Part shown: piece after piece, positions 55,147 through 62,557 of the stretch
Position numbering within the stretch: the stretch's first letter is position 1
Layout: every line of letters starts with the position of its first letter
Assembly: GCA_017438865.1 (NCBI GenBank)
Contig: JAFRUN010000050.1
Coordinates: 1 to 64,000, forward strand
Source: Clostridia bacterium
Lineage (GTDB): Bacteria; Bacillota; Clostridia; Christensenellales; CAG-138
Length of the DNA: 64,000 nt
Direction: 5' to 3'
Translations under genes and position numbers: made by a program
The notes under the pieces: model-generated
Seen by the model: the letters and a program-made list of their open reading frames with translations, nothing else
The model's database searches: none
Told to the model about the DNA's origin: nothing

Positions 55147-57189
55147 TCAGCAGTCATCTAGCCCCTTCTCTATTGCACAAGATAACGCACGAAGTTTGTT
55201 GACAACTGTCTTTCCGTCATACAAAACATAAGCTGTGTTTTCAGGTGAACGTTTATTATCAATTGCATAAAGAATACCTATTTCCGATTTTGAAAGCGTC
55301 TCAAACGCTGATAACAGTTCTTCCAATGTCGGTGACAGCGCATTATCTCTCAATAACAGAAAAAGATCTCTTGGAGAAAGACCACCTAGCGCGTCTTGTT
55401 CCTTACAGAATTTAGACACAATAATTGAAACAATATCAAACTGTCTCTGCTTTTCAGATATTAAATCACTTAATCGCGAAAGTCCGTTGGGGACTTGAAA
55501 TAACAGTCCTTTTTCATCCAAACTTAACCCAAATTCCTGTGATGCTCGAGCAATCTCAATAATCTCATCAACGGAAATCAATGCGAATTGCTTCTTTTTT
55601 GCGTGATTTTTGATTGTATCTCCAGAGAAAGCAGGACCAATAATTGCTACATATTCTGCATTATTCTTTTCTTTATGCGTTTCTATTGCAACATCGCTAA
55701 TATCACTATGGAATACTTGTCCGCCAGATTTTGATTTACCGTCAGCAATTGCAGTTATACTTTTTCCGCTTTTGTCTTTCCACCGAACGATAACGTCAGT
55801 ATCCCCTGCCCCGCCTATTCTCTTTGCATCAAATCCCATAAAGCGAAAAACCTCTGCTATTCTTTCTTCAAACGCTACTCCAGATGCCTTGCCCTCAGCA
55901 ACAGGATTTATAGAAGCATCCCTTATTCTTTCTGCCAATATATCGATTTCTAATCTTGATTCGGTATCTCTCTTTTCCTCTTTCTGCTTGCTCGGAACAG
56001 AAATATCTTTTAATTCATACAAAGGAAGCGTATCAACCAACGCTTTCCCAATCATTGTTGTCTTCAAATGCAAATACTGTGGCTCCTCGAGTAACCCTGC
56101 CTCGATTAAGAACCCAGCAATCCATCTTGCTTTATCCGTATTCAGCCCAAACTTTTTTGCGTGAACATACAAATCATTGCGCACAATGTCGTTTTCTGCG
56201 ATTTTTAATTGTTCTCCAACGAATTGCATATTACAATGCAAAATACGAATAAAATCTAAATCATATCCTGACTCTATCCATGCTTTTGCTGCTTGAGTTG
56301 CAATATAAATTCCCCTGCCGACTTCTTCAATCAATCCTGACACTTTAAGAAAAGGAAGCATTGATTCAATACTGCTCGATTTAAGATTGAACTCTTTTTC
56401 AATAAAATCGAATAAGTCAGCTTTTGATACCCGTTCCTCCGCAAATTGCAGTATGATCCGTAAATTTTCGATGCGATTAGGACTTGGAACCCAAATATTA
56501 TAGGTGCTTCTATTCTTATGTAATTCAGGTGATTCAAAAAGTCGTTGAATCAAGGCATCTATTTCAGAAGGGGGATCCTGAATTTCCGCTTCTTCAGTAT
56601 TCTCTACACTAAGTGAATCAATAACCTCAGGAGAAACTATTATCCACCCTTTTAACATTTCTTTCCCAGTCACCGTTATTTTCCATTTTCGACCACCGAT
56701 TGCTTCAATGAGATCAAGGACTTCGAGCCAATCCATTCTCCTGCGCGTATTATGTAGGTGCGTCCAATCTAGTCCGTAACTATCACATAATTCCTTATCA
56801 ACTTCATCTACTGTTTTGGGTTCGCTACATAAAAGATTCAAAACTTCGGCAAACAATCTCCATTTGCTTTGAATGAGATTTGCCAACACGCTTTTGTCAT
56901 AATTGGTCTGAAAACGGATTCCGTCTTCTGTTAAATATAAGGAACCCGCCTGATTCTTTGCTAAACCTACTGCTTTCAAGAAAGGTGCATAAGTACGCCA
57001 TGATTGGATATCCGTTAATCCTTCAATAATAGGTATTGCATCCAAATCATTAGCTTGATTATCGCCGATCTGTCCTACCAATCCTTTTATTTGTAAAAAC
57101 CAAGTTTGTTTTCCGCCTCGTAAATCAGGTAATGACCACCCTTTTTTTCTCCATTCATTTTTTTGTTTAAGGTTTTCATTCTCGTTCAT
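55147..57189 (-). CDS. FokI-like PD-(D/E)XK nuclease with multi-wHTH recognition region
   Basis: A 680-residue protein. Residues 1-430 look like several winged-helix units (FLKAVGLAKNQAGSLYLTEDGIRF; RRMDWLEVLDLIEAIGGRKWKITVTG; FLKVSGLIEEVGRGIYI). Residues 439-545 form a nuclease domain, AFEERIAEVFRFMGFDAKRIGG then GDTDVIV (Asp463/465) and ADGKSKSGG (Asp483, Lys485), recalling the FokI cleavage domain (PDGAI, VDTKAYSGG). A 120-residue helical tail follows. The gene is clearly AT-richer than its neighbours and has no methyltransferase beside it. It may be a solitary type IIS-like or modification-dependent enzyme in phage defence; recognition is unknown. Confidence 0.7.
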   Translation of the reverse strand: MNENENLKQKNEWRKKGWSLPDLRGGKQTWFLQIKGLVGQIGDNQANDLDAIPIIEGLTDIQSWRTYAPFLKAVGLAKNQAGSLYLTEDGIRFQTNYDKSVLANLIQSKWRLFAEVLNLLCSEPKTVDEVDKELCDSYGLDWTHLHNTRRRMDWLEVLDLIEAIGGRKWKITVTGKEMLKGWIIVSPEVIDSLSVENTEEAEIQDPPSEIDALIQRLFESPELHKNRSTYNIWVPSPNRIENLRIILQFAEERVSKADLFDFIEKEFNLKSSSIESMLPFLKVSGLIEEVGRGIYIATQAAKAWIESGYDLDFIRILHCNMQFVGEQLKIAENDIVRNDLYVHAKKFGLNTDKARWIAGFLIEAGLLEEPQYLHLKTTMIGKALVDTLPLYELKDISVPSKQKEEKRDTESRLEIDILAERIRDASINPVAEGKASGVAFEERIAEVFRFMGFDAKRIGGAGDTDVIVRWKDKSGKSITAIADGKSKSGGQVFHSDISDVAIETHKEKNNAEYVAIIGPAFSGDTIKNHAKKKQFALISVDEIIEIARASQEFGLSLDEKGLLFQVPNGLSRLSDLISEKQRQFDIVSIIVSKFCKEQDALGGLSPRDLFLLLRDNALSPTLEELLSAFETLSKSEIGILYAIDNKRSPENTAYVLYDGKTVVNKLRALSCAIEKGLDDC

Positions 57190-57241
57190 TTCTCAGTCTC
57201 CTGTTAATATAGTGTTAGGATAATATATGTTATAATAAATG

Positions 57242-57270
57242 ATATTACATGACCAAATTGCATTTGTCAA
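57242..57270 (-). promoter_or_regulatory. Sigma-A promoter of the FokI-like gene
   Basis: TTGACA (57265-57270), 17-base spacer, TAATAT (57242-57247). The ATG at 57189 follows CAGGAGA. Confidence 0.82.
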
Positions 57271-57275
57271 CAAAT

Positions 57276-57306
57276 AACCGTTTTCCTGCTTTACAGGAAA
57301 ACGGTT
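57276..57306. terminator. Terminator of the sortase operon
   Basis: A 13-bp stem (AACCGTTTTCCTG/CAGGAAAACGGTT) with loop CTTTA and T-rich flanks on both strands. Confidence 0.85.
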
Positions 57307-57314
57307 TTTACAGC

Positions 57315-58163
57315 TTATTTCGCCCTCTTCAGTTTATAATGTGCGGCGCGCACGATCGCGGCGAGCAGCAGCAGGAACGTCAAAAGCTCCAGCGCAAGCA
57401 GCGCAAGGAACCATCCGTACAGGATCACATTCAGAAAACCGGTGAGCATCGTGCGAAACGCCGACGGCGAGATATTCAGCCGTCCGACGTAGCCGAACAG
57501 GATAAACTGCATGACCGGCACGAACACAATGGTAACGCCCATGAAGCATCCGCCGCGGCGGACCACCGCGCCCGTCCGCTTTGATTTTGCGTCGTAATAC
57601 AGCATCCGTAAGAAGACGAGCATCAGGATCACCAGCAGCAGCCCCGCAACGAACAGCACGAGTGACGACCGGCTGAACGTGTGGTTTCTGAGCGTCAGAA
57701 ACGGCCCGATGATCAGCGGCGTGTTGATCGCGGAAAGGTCCTCCGTCACCGCCTGCGCGCAGTCCTCGGCGCAGTCTTTGATCCCCTGCTCGGAAAACGA
57801 CGTGTTCGTGCGAAGATATGTCCTGAACCCGTCCGCAGGGAACGCGGGAAGATCCAGCGGAGACTTGGCGTCTTCGGCGTACAGCGCGTCGATCAGCGTA
57901 TTCGTATAGGTGCGGATCGCTTCGTCCGTCACAACGTCCGAGAACGCGCCCTCCTCGAGCCCGTACAACAGCGCAACGTGATCGAGATCGTCCGAAAGCC
58001 GCGCGCGCATTTCCTCGCAGTAGAGGTTGGTCGGCAGGAACGCCTTGATGTACGCCGGATTCAGCGCAACGAAGCGCAGTGCACCGGCCGCGAGCGTCAG
58101 CACGATCGACGCGCACAGCAGCGCCAGAAGGATCAGCGTTCCGATCGCCTTGAAAAATCTCAT
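57315..58163 (-). CDS. Membrane protein of unknown function in the sortase operon
   Basis: A 282-residue protein with four hydrophobic segments: an N-terminal helix (8-33), then helices near 167-186, 205-228 and 238-275. An external domain of about 130 residues lies between the first and second. No family is recognised. It overlaps the sortase gene by 4 bases, so it probably serves the sortase or its substrate. Confidence 0.72.
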   Translation of the reverse strand: MRFFKAIGTLILLALLCASIVLTLAAGALRFVALNPAYIKAFLPTNLYCEEMRARLSDDLDHVALLYGLEEGAFSDVVTDEAIRTYTNTLIDALYAEDAKSPLDLPAFPADGFRTYLRTNTSFSEQGIKDCAEDCAQAVTEDLSAINTPLIIGPFLTLRNHTFSRSSLVLFVAGLLLVILMLVFLRMLYYDAKSKRTGAVVRRGGCFMGVTIVFVPVMQFILFGYVGRLNISPSAFRTMLTGFLNVILYGWFLALLALELLTFLLLLAAIVRAAHYKLKRAK

Positions 58164-58834
58164 CGGGACACCTCCGTTCCGTCGATCAGCGTACAGAGAA
58201 GCACGCAGCGCTCGGTGCGGCGTCTGCCCTCATTGTCGCGCGGGTAGCAGGTATACAGCACAAGGTCCGCGTCCTGCCCGGCGTCCATAAACCAGCGGTC
58301 GGTCCCCTTTGCGGTCTTCTTTTCCGTCACACGGTAGGCGTAAGGGCCGTAGCTCGTTTCGATCTGCACGACCGCGCCGACGGGCGTGTCCTCCAGCTCC
58401 GCAAAATCGCGGGTGACGTGCGCCGAAACGATCGTGCAGCCGCCCTCGCCCGGGAACGCCGAGCCGAACGACATGCCCGCACCCTTTTTCAGGAGCTTTT
58501 TATCCGCGCCCAGATACACCGGGATGTTGCGGATGCGCCAGCCGCCGTCCGCCCACGTCACATTGATGCGCGCAAATTGCTTGCCGTATCGGATCGCCGG
58601 AATCTTCGAAAGCGAGACGGGACGGCCCGAGGGTACGAATCCCGTGTCCTCGTCCGTGATCTCCACGTCCTGCGAGACCGATCCCACGAGCAGACCGAAA
58701 TAGGCGGTCTCCTCGACCACCGACTGAAACAGATACATGCTGAGGCAGAAGATCCCCGCGAAAAACAGCAGGAACGGAACGACCATCGCGAAGCCCCTGC
58801 CGGCGGGAGATCCGGTCCTTTCGCGTGATTCCAT
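58160..58834 (-). CDS. Sortase
   Basis: A 224-residue transpeptidase with an N-terminal anchor (residues 17-38). The catalytic triad is visible: His139 in TIVSAHVTRDF, Cys196 in LVLYTCYPRD and a basic stretch ending in Arg209 (RRRTERCVLLCTL). The form resembles small class A/D-like sortases. It joins sorting-signal proteins to the wall or to each other. No LPXTG protein is encoded in the window, so the substrate lies elsewhere or is atypical. Confidence 0.88.
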   Translation of the reverse strand: MESRERTGSPAGRGFAMVVPFLLFFAGIFCLSMYLFQSVVEETAYFGLLVGSVSQDVEITDEDTGFVPSGRPVSLSKIPAIRYGKQFARINVTWADGGWRIRNIPVYLGADKKLLKKGAGMSFGSAFPGEGGCTIVSAHVTRDFAELEDTPVGAVVQIETSYGPYAYRVTEKKTAKGTDRWFMDAGQDADLVLYTCYPRDNEGRRRTERCVLLCTLIDGTEVSR

Positions 58835-58837
58835 CGT

Positions 58838-59476
58838 TTATACCGTCCTTTTCTTTCTGCGTTCCACGAAGACGATGAGCACGACCGCAAAGACCGCCGC
58901 CGCGCCGATCAATACGCCGCCGCCGATGATCCAGCCCTTCGACGGCACGCTGCCGACGTCGGTTTTTGCGTCGCCGTTGATGCGGCCCAGCAGCTTTCCG
59001 TTCTTCCTGATCGTGATCACGCGCGCGTATTCGTTCTGCGAATCGCTGCTCGGATCGATCGAGTATTCCAGTCCGAGCTCCGCGCTGATCCGTTCGATCA
59101 GCTCCGCCGCGATCTCAAAATCCGCTTCGGTATAGTGATCGAGCGAGGCGCCTTCGGAAAGCCGTTCCTTTGCGACGGTCTCGTTCACATAGCGGACGAT
59201 GTTCCGGTAGTTGTCGGCGGTCACGACGATCTCCTCGCTGCGAAGGATGTTGTATAACTGCCTTCTGAGGGTTTCGTCTTTGCCGAGCACGGTCTGATCG
59301 AACGAGTCCATCAGCCAGCTTTTGTAGGTATCGCTGTCGCCCGCAGGCGTGATCGAGACGGCGTCCGCAGGTTCTGCGGTCGGCGTCTCCGTTTCCGCTT
59401 CGCCCTCCGCAAGCGCGGTCAGCGGCAGCATGATGCATAACAGTACGGCGAACAGTACGCCGAAATACTTCTTCAT
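58838..59476 (-). CDS. Secreted, membrane-anchored protein in the sortase operon
   Basis: A 212-residue protein with a signal peptide (MKKYFGVLFAVLLCIMLPLTALAEG), a Glu/Thr/Pro-rich stretch, a helical external domain and a C-terminal membrane helix followed by VERRKKRTV. The end looks like a cell-wall sorting signal (hydrophobic segment plus basic tail), but no LPXTG-type motif precedes it. The start follows AAGGAGG. It is the first gene of the operon, 3 bases before the sortase gene. Confidence 0.75.
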   Translation of the reverse strand: MKKYFGVLFAVLLCIMLPLTALAEGEAETETPTAEPADAVSITPAGDSDTYKSWLMDSFDQTVLGKDETLRRQLYNILRSEEIVVTADNYRNIVRYVNETVAKERLSEGASLDHYTEADFEIAAELIERISAELGLEYSIDPSSDSQNEYARVITIRKNGKLLGRINGDAKTDVGSVPSKGWIIGGGVLIGAAAVFAVVLIVFVERRKKRTV

Positions 59477-59524
59477 GATTGTTCCTCCTTTGCCCGAACG
59501 GATCTCTTCGTTTCGGGCAACCTC

Positions 59525-59557
59525 ATTATACGGTACAAATGCGACGGAAATGTAACA
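59525..59557 (-). promoter_or_regulatory. Promoter and regulator-binding element of the sortase operon
   Basis: A TATAAT box (59525-59530) is preceded, after 3 bases, by a 24-bp element (59534-59557): on the minus strand TGTTACATTT, four bases, CGCATTTGTA. It matches the element in front of the response regulator gene at 20 of 24 positions and at the same distance from the -10 box. Confidence 0.7.
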
Positions 59558-59580
59558 GAAATAATAAAAAACCCAAAATC

Positions 59581-59883
59581 TTAAAACCAGCCGAGGAGGT
59601 GTCCCAGCAGCACGCCGAGCCCGATCACCCACAGGACGACCGACAGCGGCACCAGGATGAGAAACTTCGCGTGCTTCGTTTTATGACGGCAGAAGACCAT
59701 GCCGCAAAGCGCGCCGACACAGCCGCCCAGAAACGACAGAAGGATCAGCGTGCGTTCCGGCACGCGGCGTTTGCCCTTCCGGTCTTTGGCGATATGCTTG
59801 TCGTATGCGTACACGATAAACGTGACGAGGTTCATAACCCCCAGCGCCGCCCACAGCGGCCACAGCTTTACGATCGTTTCCAT
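59581..59883 (-). CDS. DUF1294 membrane protein
   Basis: A 100-residue membrane protein with DUF1294 signatures: YAYDKHIAKDRKGKRRVPERTLILLSFLGGCVGALCGMVFCRHKTKHAKF, with helices near 8-26, 47-66 and 75-97. The function is unknown. It starts after AGGAG and stands alone, its stop lying just before the sortase promoter on the same strand. Confidence 0.85.
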   Translation of the reverse strand: METIVKLWPLWAALGVMNLVTFIVYAYDKHIAKDRKGKRRVPERTLILLSFLGGCVGALCGMVFCRHKTKHAKFLILVPLSVVLWVIGLGVLLGHLLGWF

Positions 59884-59969
59884 GGTTTTTCTCCTCCGTA
59901 TAAGAGCGTATCACGCCGCGGTTAAAAAAGCAAGCGCACAAAAAAACGCGTCCGGCGCAGGATTTTCCG

Positions 59970-59998
59970 TTGACAACAAAAGCCGGACGGAATAAAAT
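59970..59998 (+). promoter_or_regulatory. Sigma-A promoter of mgtE
   Basis: TTGACA (59970-59975), 17-base spacer, TAAAAT (59993-59998). CGTCCGGC (59949-59956) and GCCGGACG (59982-59989) form an inverted repeat across the promoter, a possible operator. Confidence 0.82.
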
Positions 59999-60004
59999 AA
60001 TGAT

Positions 60005-60191
60005 GTATGGGGATTTCCCCGAAACCCTGTTCAAAAGGAGGTGGCTGTCATGGATGCAGGCAGTAGCAGTACCGGCTCCGCAAGCCCGCTTTTGTGCGGA
60101 AACGCATCGGACGTGCCCTTATGGCAGCCGATCCTTTTCTGATCCGACAGCGGTCTTGCTCCTATTTTTCGAATAAAGGAGGAGGACTGAA
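60005..60191 (+). promoter_or_regulatory. Structured mgtE leader with an upstream ORF (candidate metal-sensing RNA)
   Basis: GGCTGTCAT (60043-60051) and ATGGCAGCC (60121-60129) can pair over 9 bp, enclosing nested GATGC/GCATC and GGCA/TGCC pairings. CTCCTATT (60159-60166) can pair with AATAAAGGAG (60172-60181), hiding the mgtE ribosome site. GCAGGCAG and GGACGTGCCC recall the NiCo (czcD) riboswitch more than the M-box, though from memory. The same RNA also has AAAGGAGG followed by a 30-codon ORF (60050-60142), so leader-peptide control is an alternative. Confidence 0.5.
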
Positions 60192-61595
60192 ATGGCAAGT
60201 TTGGCCACCGCGATCACATCATTGATCGAATCCAAAAAATACGGAACGCTGCGCGATATTCTCATCACGATGAACGCAGCGGATATTGCCGCGCTGTTTG
60301 AAGATCTCGAGCCCGAGATGCTGCCGCGGCTGTTCCGTCTGCTCCCGAAGGAACTTGCGGCGGACACCTTCGTCGAGATGGAGAGCGACTCGCAGGAGCT
60401 GCTCATCAAGGGCTTTTCGGATTCCGAGCTCAAGGAGGTCATCGACGAGCTCTACATCGACGACGCCGTCGACATCGTCGAAGAGATGCCGGCGAACGTC
60501 GTGAAGCGCATCCTTGCGCAGGCGGACCCCGACACGCGGAAGCTCATCAACGAGCTTCTGAAGTACCCGGACGATTCCGCGGGCAGCATGATGACGACGG
60601 AATACGTCGAGCTGCGTCCGAACTGGACCGTGGAGGATGCGATCAAGACGATCCGCCGCACGGGCATCGACAAGGAAACGATCAACATCTGCTACGTCAC
60701 CCGCGCGGACCGCACGCTGTACGGATATGTAACGATCCGTCGGCTGATCCTTTCCCAGCCGGACGTGCTGATCGGCGATCTGGCGGAAACGAACGTGATC
60801 TCCTGTAAAACGCTGGACGACCAGGAGACCGTGGCGCAGATGCTTTCTAAATACGACCTCATCGCCATGCCGGTCGTGGACGGCGAAAACCGCCTCGTCG
60901 GTATCGTCACGGTCGACGACGCAATCGACGTCCTGCAGGAAGAGGCGACGGAGGATATCGAAAAGATGGCGGCTATCACACCGAGTGACAAGCCGTACCT
61001 CAAGACCGGCGTGTTCTCCCTGTATGTGCACCGCATCCCGTGGCTGTGCATTTTGATGGTCGCCGCGATCTTCACCGAGCTCGTCATCAATCATTTCAGC
61101 AACCTGATGAGCGTACAGTTTCAGTCCTTTATCAGCGCGATGCTCCTTGCGTGCATCCCGATGCTGATGGACACCGGCGGCAACGCGGGCAATCAGGCGT
61201 CCGTCACGATCATCCGCGGACTCTCCCTCGGCGAGATCGAATTCAGGGATCTCCCCCGTGTCATCTTCAAGGAATGCCGCATCTCCCTGCTCGCGGGCGC
61301 GACGCTCGCCGTCGTCAATTTCGGCAAGATGATGCTGATGTATGTGATCACCTATCACAACAGCTTCAACAACCAGTTCGGTCCGTACCTTCTGATCGCG
61401 GTCACCGTTTCGATCGCGCTCTGCTGCACCGTGTTCCTGGCGAAGTTCATCGGCTGCTCGCTGCCGATCCTGGCAAAGAAGGTCGGCTTCGATCCCGCGG
61501 TCATGGCAGGTCCGTTCATCACCACCATCGTGGACGTGACCTCTCTGCTCCTCCTCTTCGGTCTCGCGCTGATGCTGGTGCCGAAGATGGTGTAA
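60192..61595 (+). CDS. mgtE: Magnesium transporter MgtE
   Basis: A 467-residue divalent-cation channel. The N-terminal helical superhelix (residues 10-125) is followed by two CBS domains (about 130-255) that sense cytosolic Mg, then five membrane helices (285-465) with the pore motif MLMDTGGNAGNQASVTIIRGL. The C-terminus FGLALMLVPKMV is duplicated 0.9 kb downstream. The start follows GGAGGAGG. Some relatives also carry Co2+. Confidence 0.95.
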   Translation: MASLATAITSLIESKKYGTLRDILITMNAADIAALFEDLEPEMLPRLFRLLPKELAADTFVEMESDSQELLIKGFSDSELKEVIDELYIDDAVDIVEEMPANVVKRILAQADPDTRKLINELLKYPDDSAGSMMTTEYVELRPNWTVEDAIKTIRRTGIDKETINICYVTRADRTLYGYVTIRRLILSQPDVLIGDLAETNVISCKTLDDQETVAQMLSKYDLIAMPVVDGENRLVGIVTVDDAIDVLQEEATEDIEKMAAITPSDKPYLKTGVFSLYVHRIPWLCILMVAAIFTELVINHFSNLMSVQFQSFISAMLLACIPMLMDTGGNAGNQASVTIIRGLSLGEIEFRDLPRVIFKECRISLLAGATLAVVNFGKMMLMYVITYHNSFNNQFGPYLLIAVTVSIALCCTVFLAKFIGCSLPILAKKVGFDPAVMAGPFITTIVDVTSLLLLFGLALMLVPKMV

Positions 61596-61608
61596 AGCAA
61601 CGCAAGAT

Positions 61609-61637
61609 AAAAGAGCTGCCCGCGGGCAGCTCTTTTT
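61609..61637 (+). terminator. Terminator of mgtE
   Basis: A 13-bp stem (AAAAGAGCTGCCC/GGGCAGCTCTTTT) and T-run, duplicated at about 62516-62545. Confidence 0.88.
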
Positions 61638-61676
61638 ATATCTGTTATTCAGTTAAAAACCTTCAATACAAATCTG

Positions 61677-61700
61677 AGAGCTGCCTTTAGGGCAGCTCTG
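61677..61700 (-). terminator. Terminator of the secreted-protein gene
   Basis: AGAGCTGCC/GGGCAGCTCT stem, close in sequence to the mgtE terminator, 27 bases past the stop of the minus-strand gene. Confidence 0.6.
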
Positions 61701-61726
61701 TTGTGTTTCCGAGGCGCGGGGATCGA

Positions 61727-62215
61727 TCAGCCGCAGGTGATGACGCCCTTCGTACTTGTGACCTTCCAGGTCGGATACTTCGTCCACTTGTCAAACGCGC
61801 CGTATCTGAGATATTTCCATGCCAGCGTTTGCGAATCGGCGGGCGTGACGGTGATCTTGTAGGTCGAATTCTTATCGAGTTTGATGGTGATGCTGCCTCC
61901 GCCGAGCGTATAGGTCTTCGTCTTTCCGCCGACCTTCGTCACCTTGATGATGTACTCGTCGTATCCCTTTGCCGTCTTCTCTCTGTATAACCAGTCGTTG
62001 TATTTGAACACGCCTTTCGTCTGCTTGATCGTCAGCTTGTCGCTGAGCAGCCAGCGGGATCCGGTCTTTACGGTAAAGGTCACGGCCTTCTTTGAGCTGC
62101 CGCTGATCTGACGGCATACGTTCGCTGCCGCGGATGCGCTCGGCATGAACATGACGGTCAGCGTGAGCAGGCAGAGCGCCGTCACAAGGATTCGCCTAAA
62201 AAACTTGATCTTCAT
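61727..62215 (-). CDS. Small secreted protein of unknown function
   Basis: A 162-residue protein with a signal peptide (ILVTALCLLTLTVMFMPSASA). The mature part is rich in Lys, Thr, Tyr and Trp with alternating beta-like patterns (KAVTFTVKTGSRWLLSD, TKTYTLGGGSITIKLDKNSTYKITVTP) and only two Cys. It resembles small beta-sandwich surface proteins, but no family is recognised. It lies between mgtE and the displaced mgtE 3' copy. Confidence 0.7.
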   Translation of the reverse strand: MKIKFFRRILVTALCLLTLTVMFMPSASAAANVCRQISGSSKKAVTFTVKTGSRWLLSDKLTIKQTKGVFKYNDWLYREKTAKGYDEYIIKVTKVGGKTKTYTLGGGSITIKLDKNSTYKITVTPADSQTLAWKYLRYGAFDKWTKYPTWKVTSTKGVITCG

Positions 62216-62327
62216 AATGATTTCCTCCCGATTGATTGTTTTCGTCTATATATACACAGCCGTCCGGAAAACGTTACAGGAGAAAAGATTTTTTTGAAAA
62301 GAAAAAGGACGTCCCGAGCGGAACGTC

Positions 62328-62545
62328 CTGCTGCACCGTGTTTCTTGCGAAGTTCATCGGCTGCTCGCTGCCGATCCTCGCAAAGAAGGTCGGCTTCGAT
62401 CCCGCGGTCATGGCAGGTCCGTTCATCACCACCATCGTGGACGTGACATCTCTGCTCCTCCTCTTCGGTCTCGCGCTGATGCCGGTGCCGAAGATGGTGT
62501 AAAGCAACGCAAGATAAAAGAGCTGCCCGCGGGCAGCTCTTTTTT
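62328..62545 (+). pseudogene. Duplicated 3' end of mgtE with its terminator
   Basis: This segment repeats 61421-61637 with about five differences in 217 bases. It encodes the last 57 or so residues of MgtE (FLAKFIGCSLPILAKKVGFD to VPKMV) plus the terminator, with no start or upstream part. Four of the five differences are synonymous, one is Leu to Pro. The left junction falls at the end of a GGACGT...AACGTCC hairpin (about 62306-62328) whose T-run is missing, as if the copy replaced it. Confidence 0.88.
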
Positions 62546-62557
62546 CTGTTTGGCGGA

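Noticed and set aside
57240..57270. A third copy of the shared two-component element (ATTACAT...GCATTTGT)
   Set aside because: Orientation and spacing differ from the two real copies and it overlaps a good sigma-A -35 box; likely chance in AT-rich DNA.
60005..60191. M-box (ykoK) magnesium riboswitch
   Set aside because: The conserved M-box sequences are not visible; the leader has a different fold.
62274..62507. A 77-codon minus-strand frame over the mgtE duplicate
   Set aside because: It is antisense to the duplicated MgtE coding segment and has no ribosome site.
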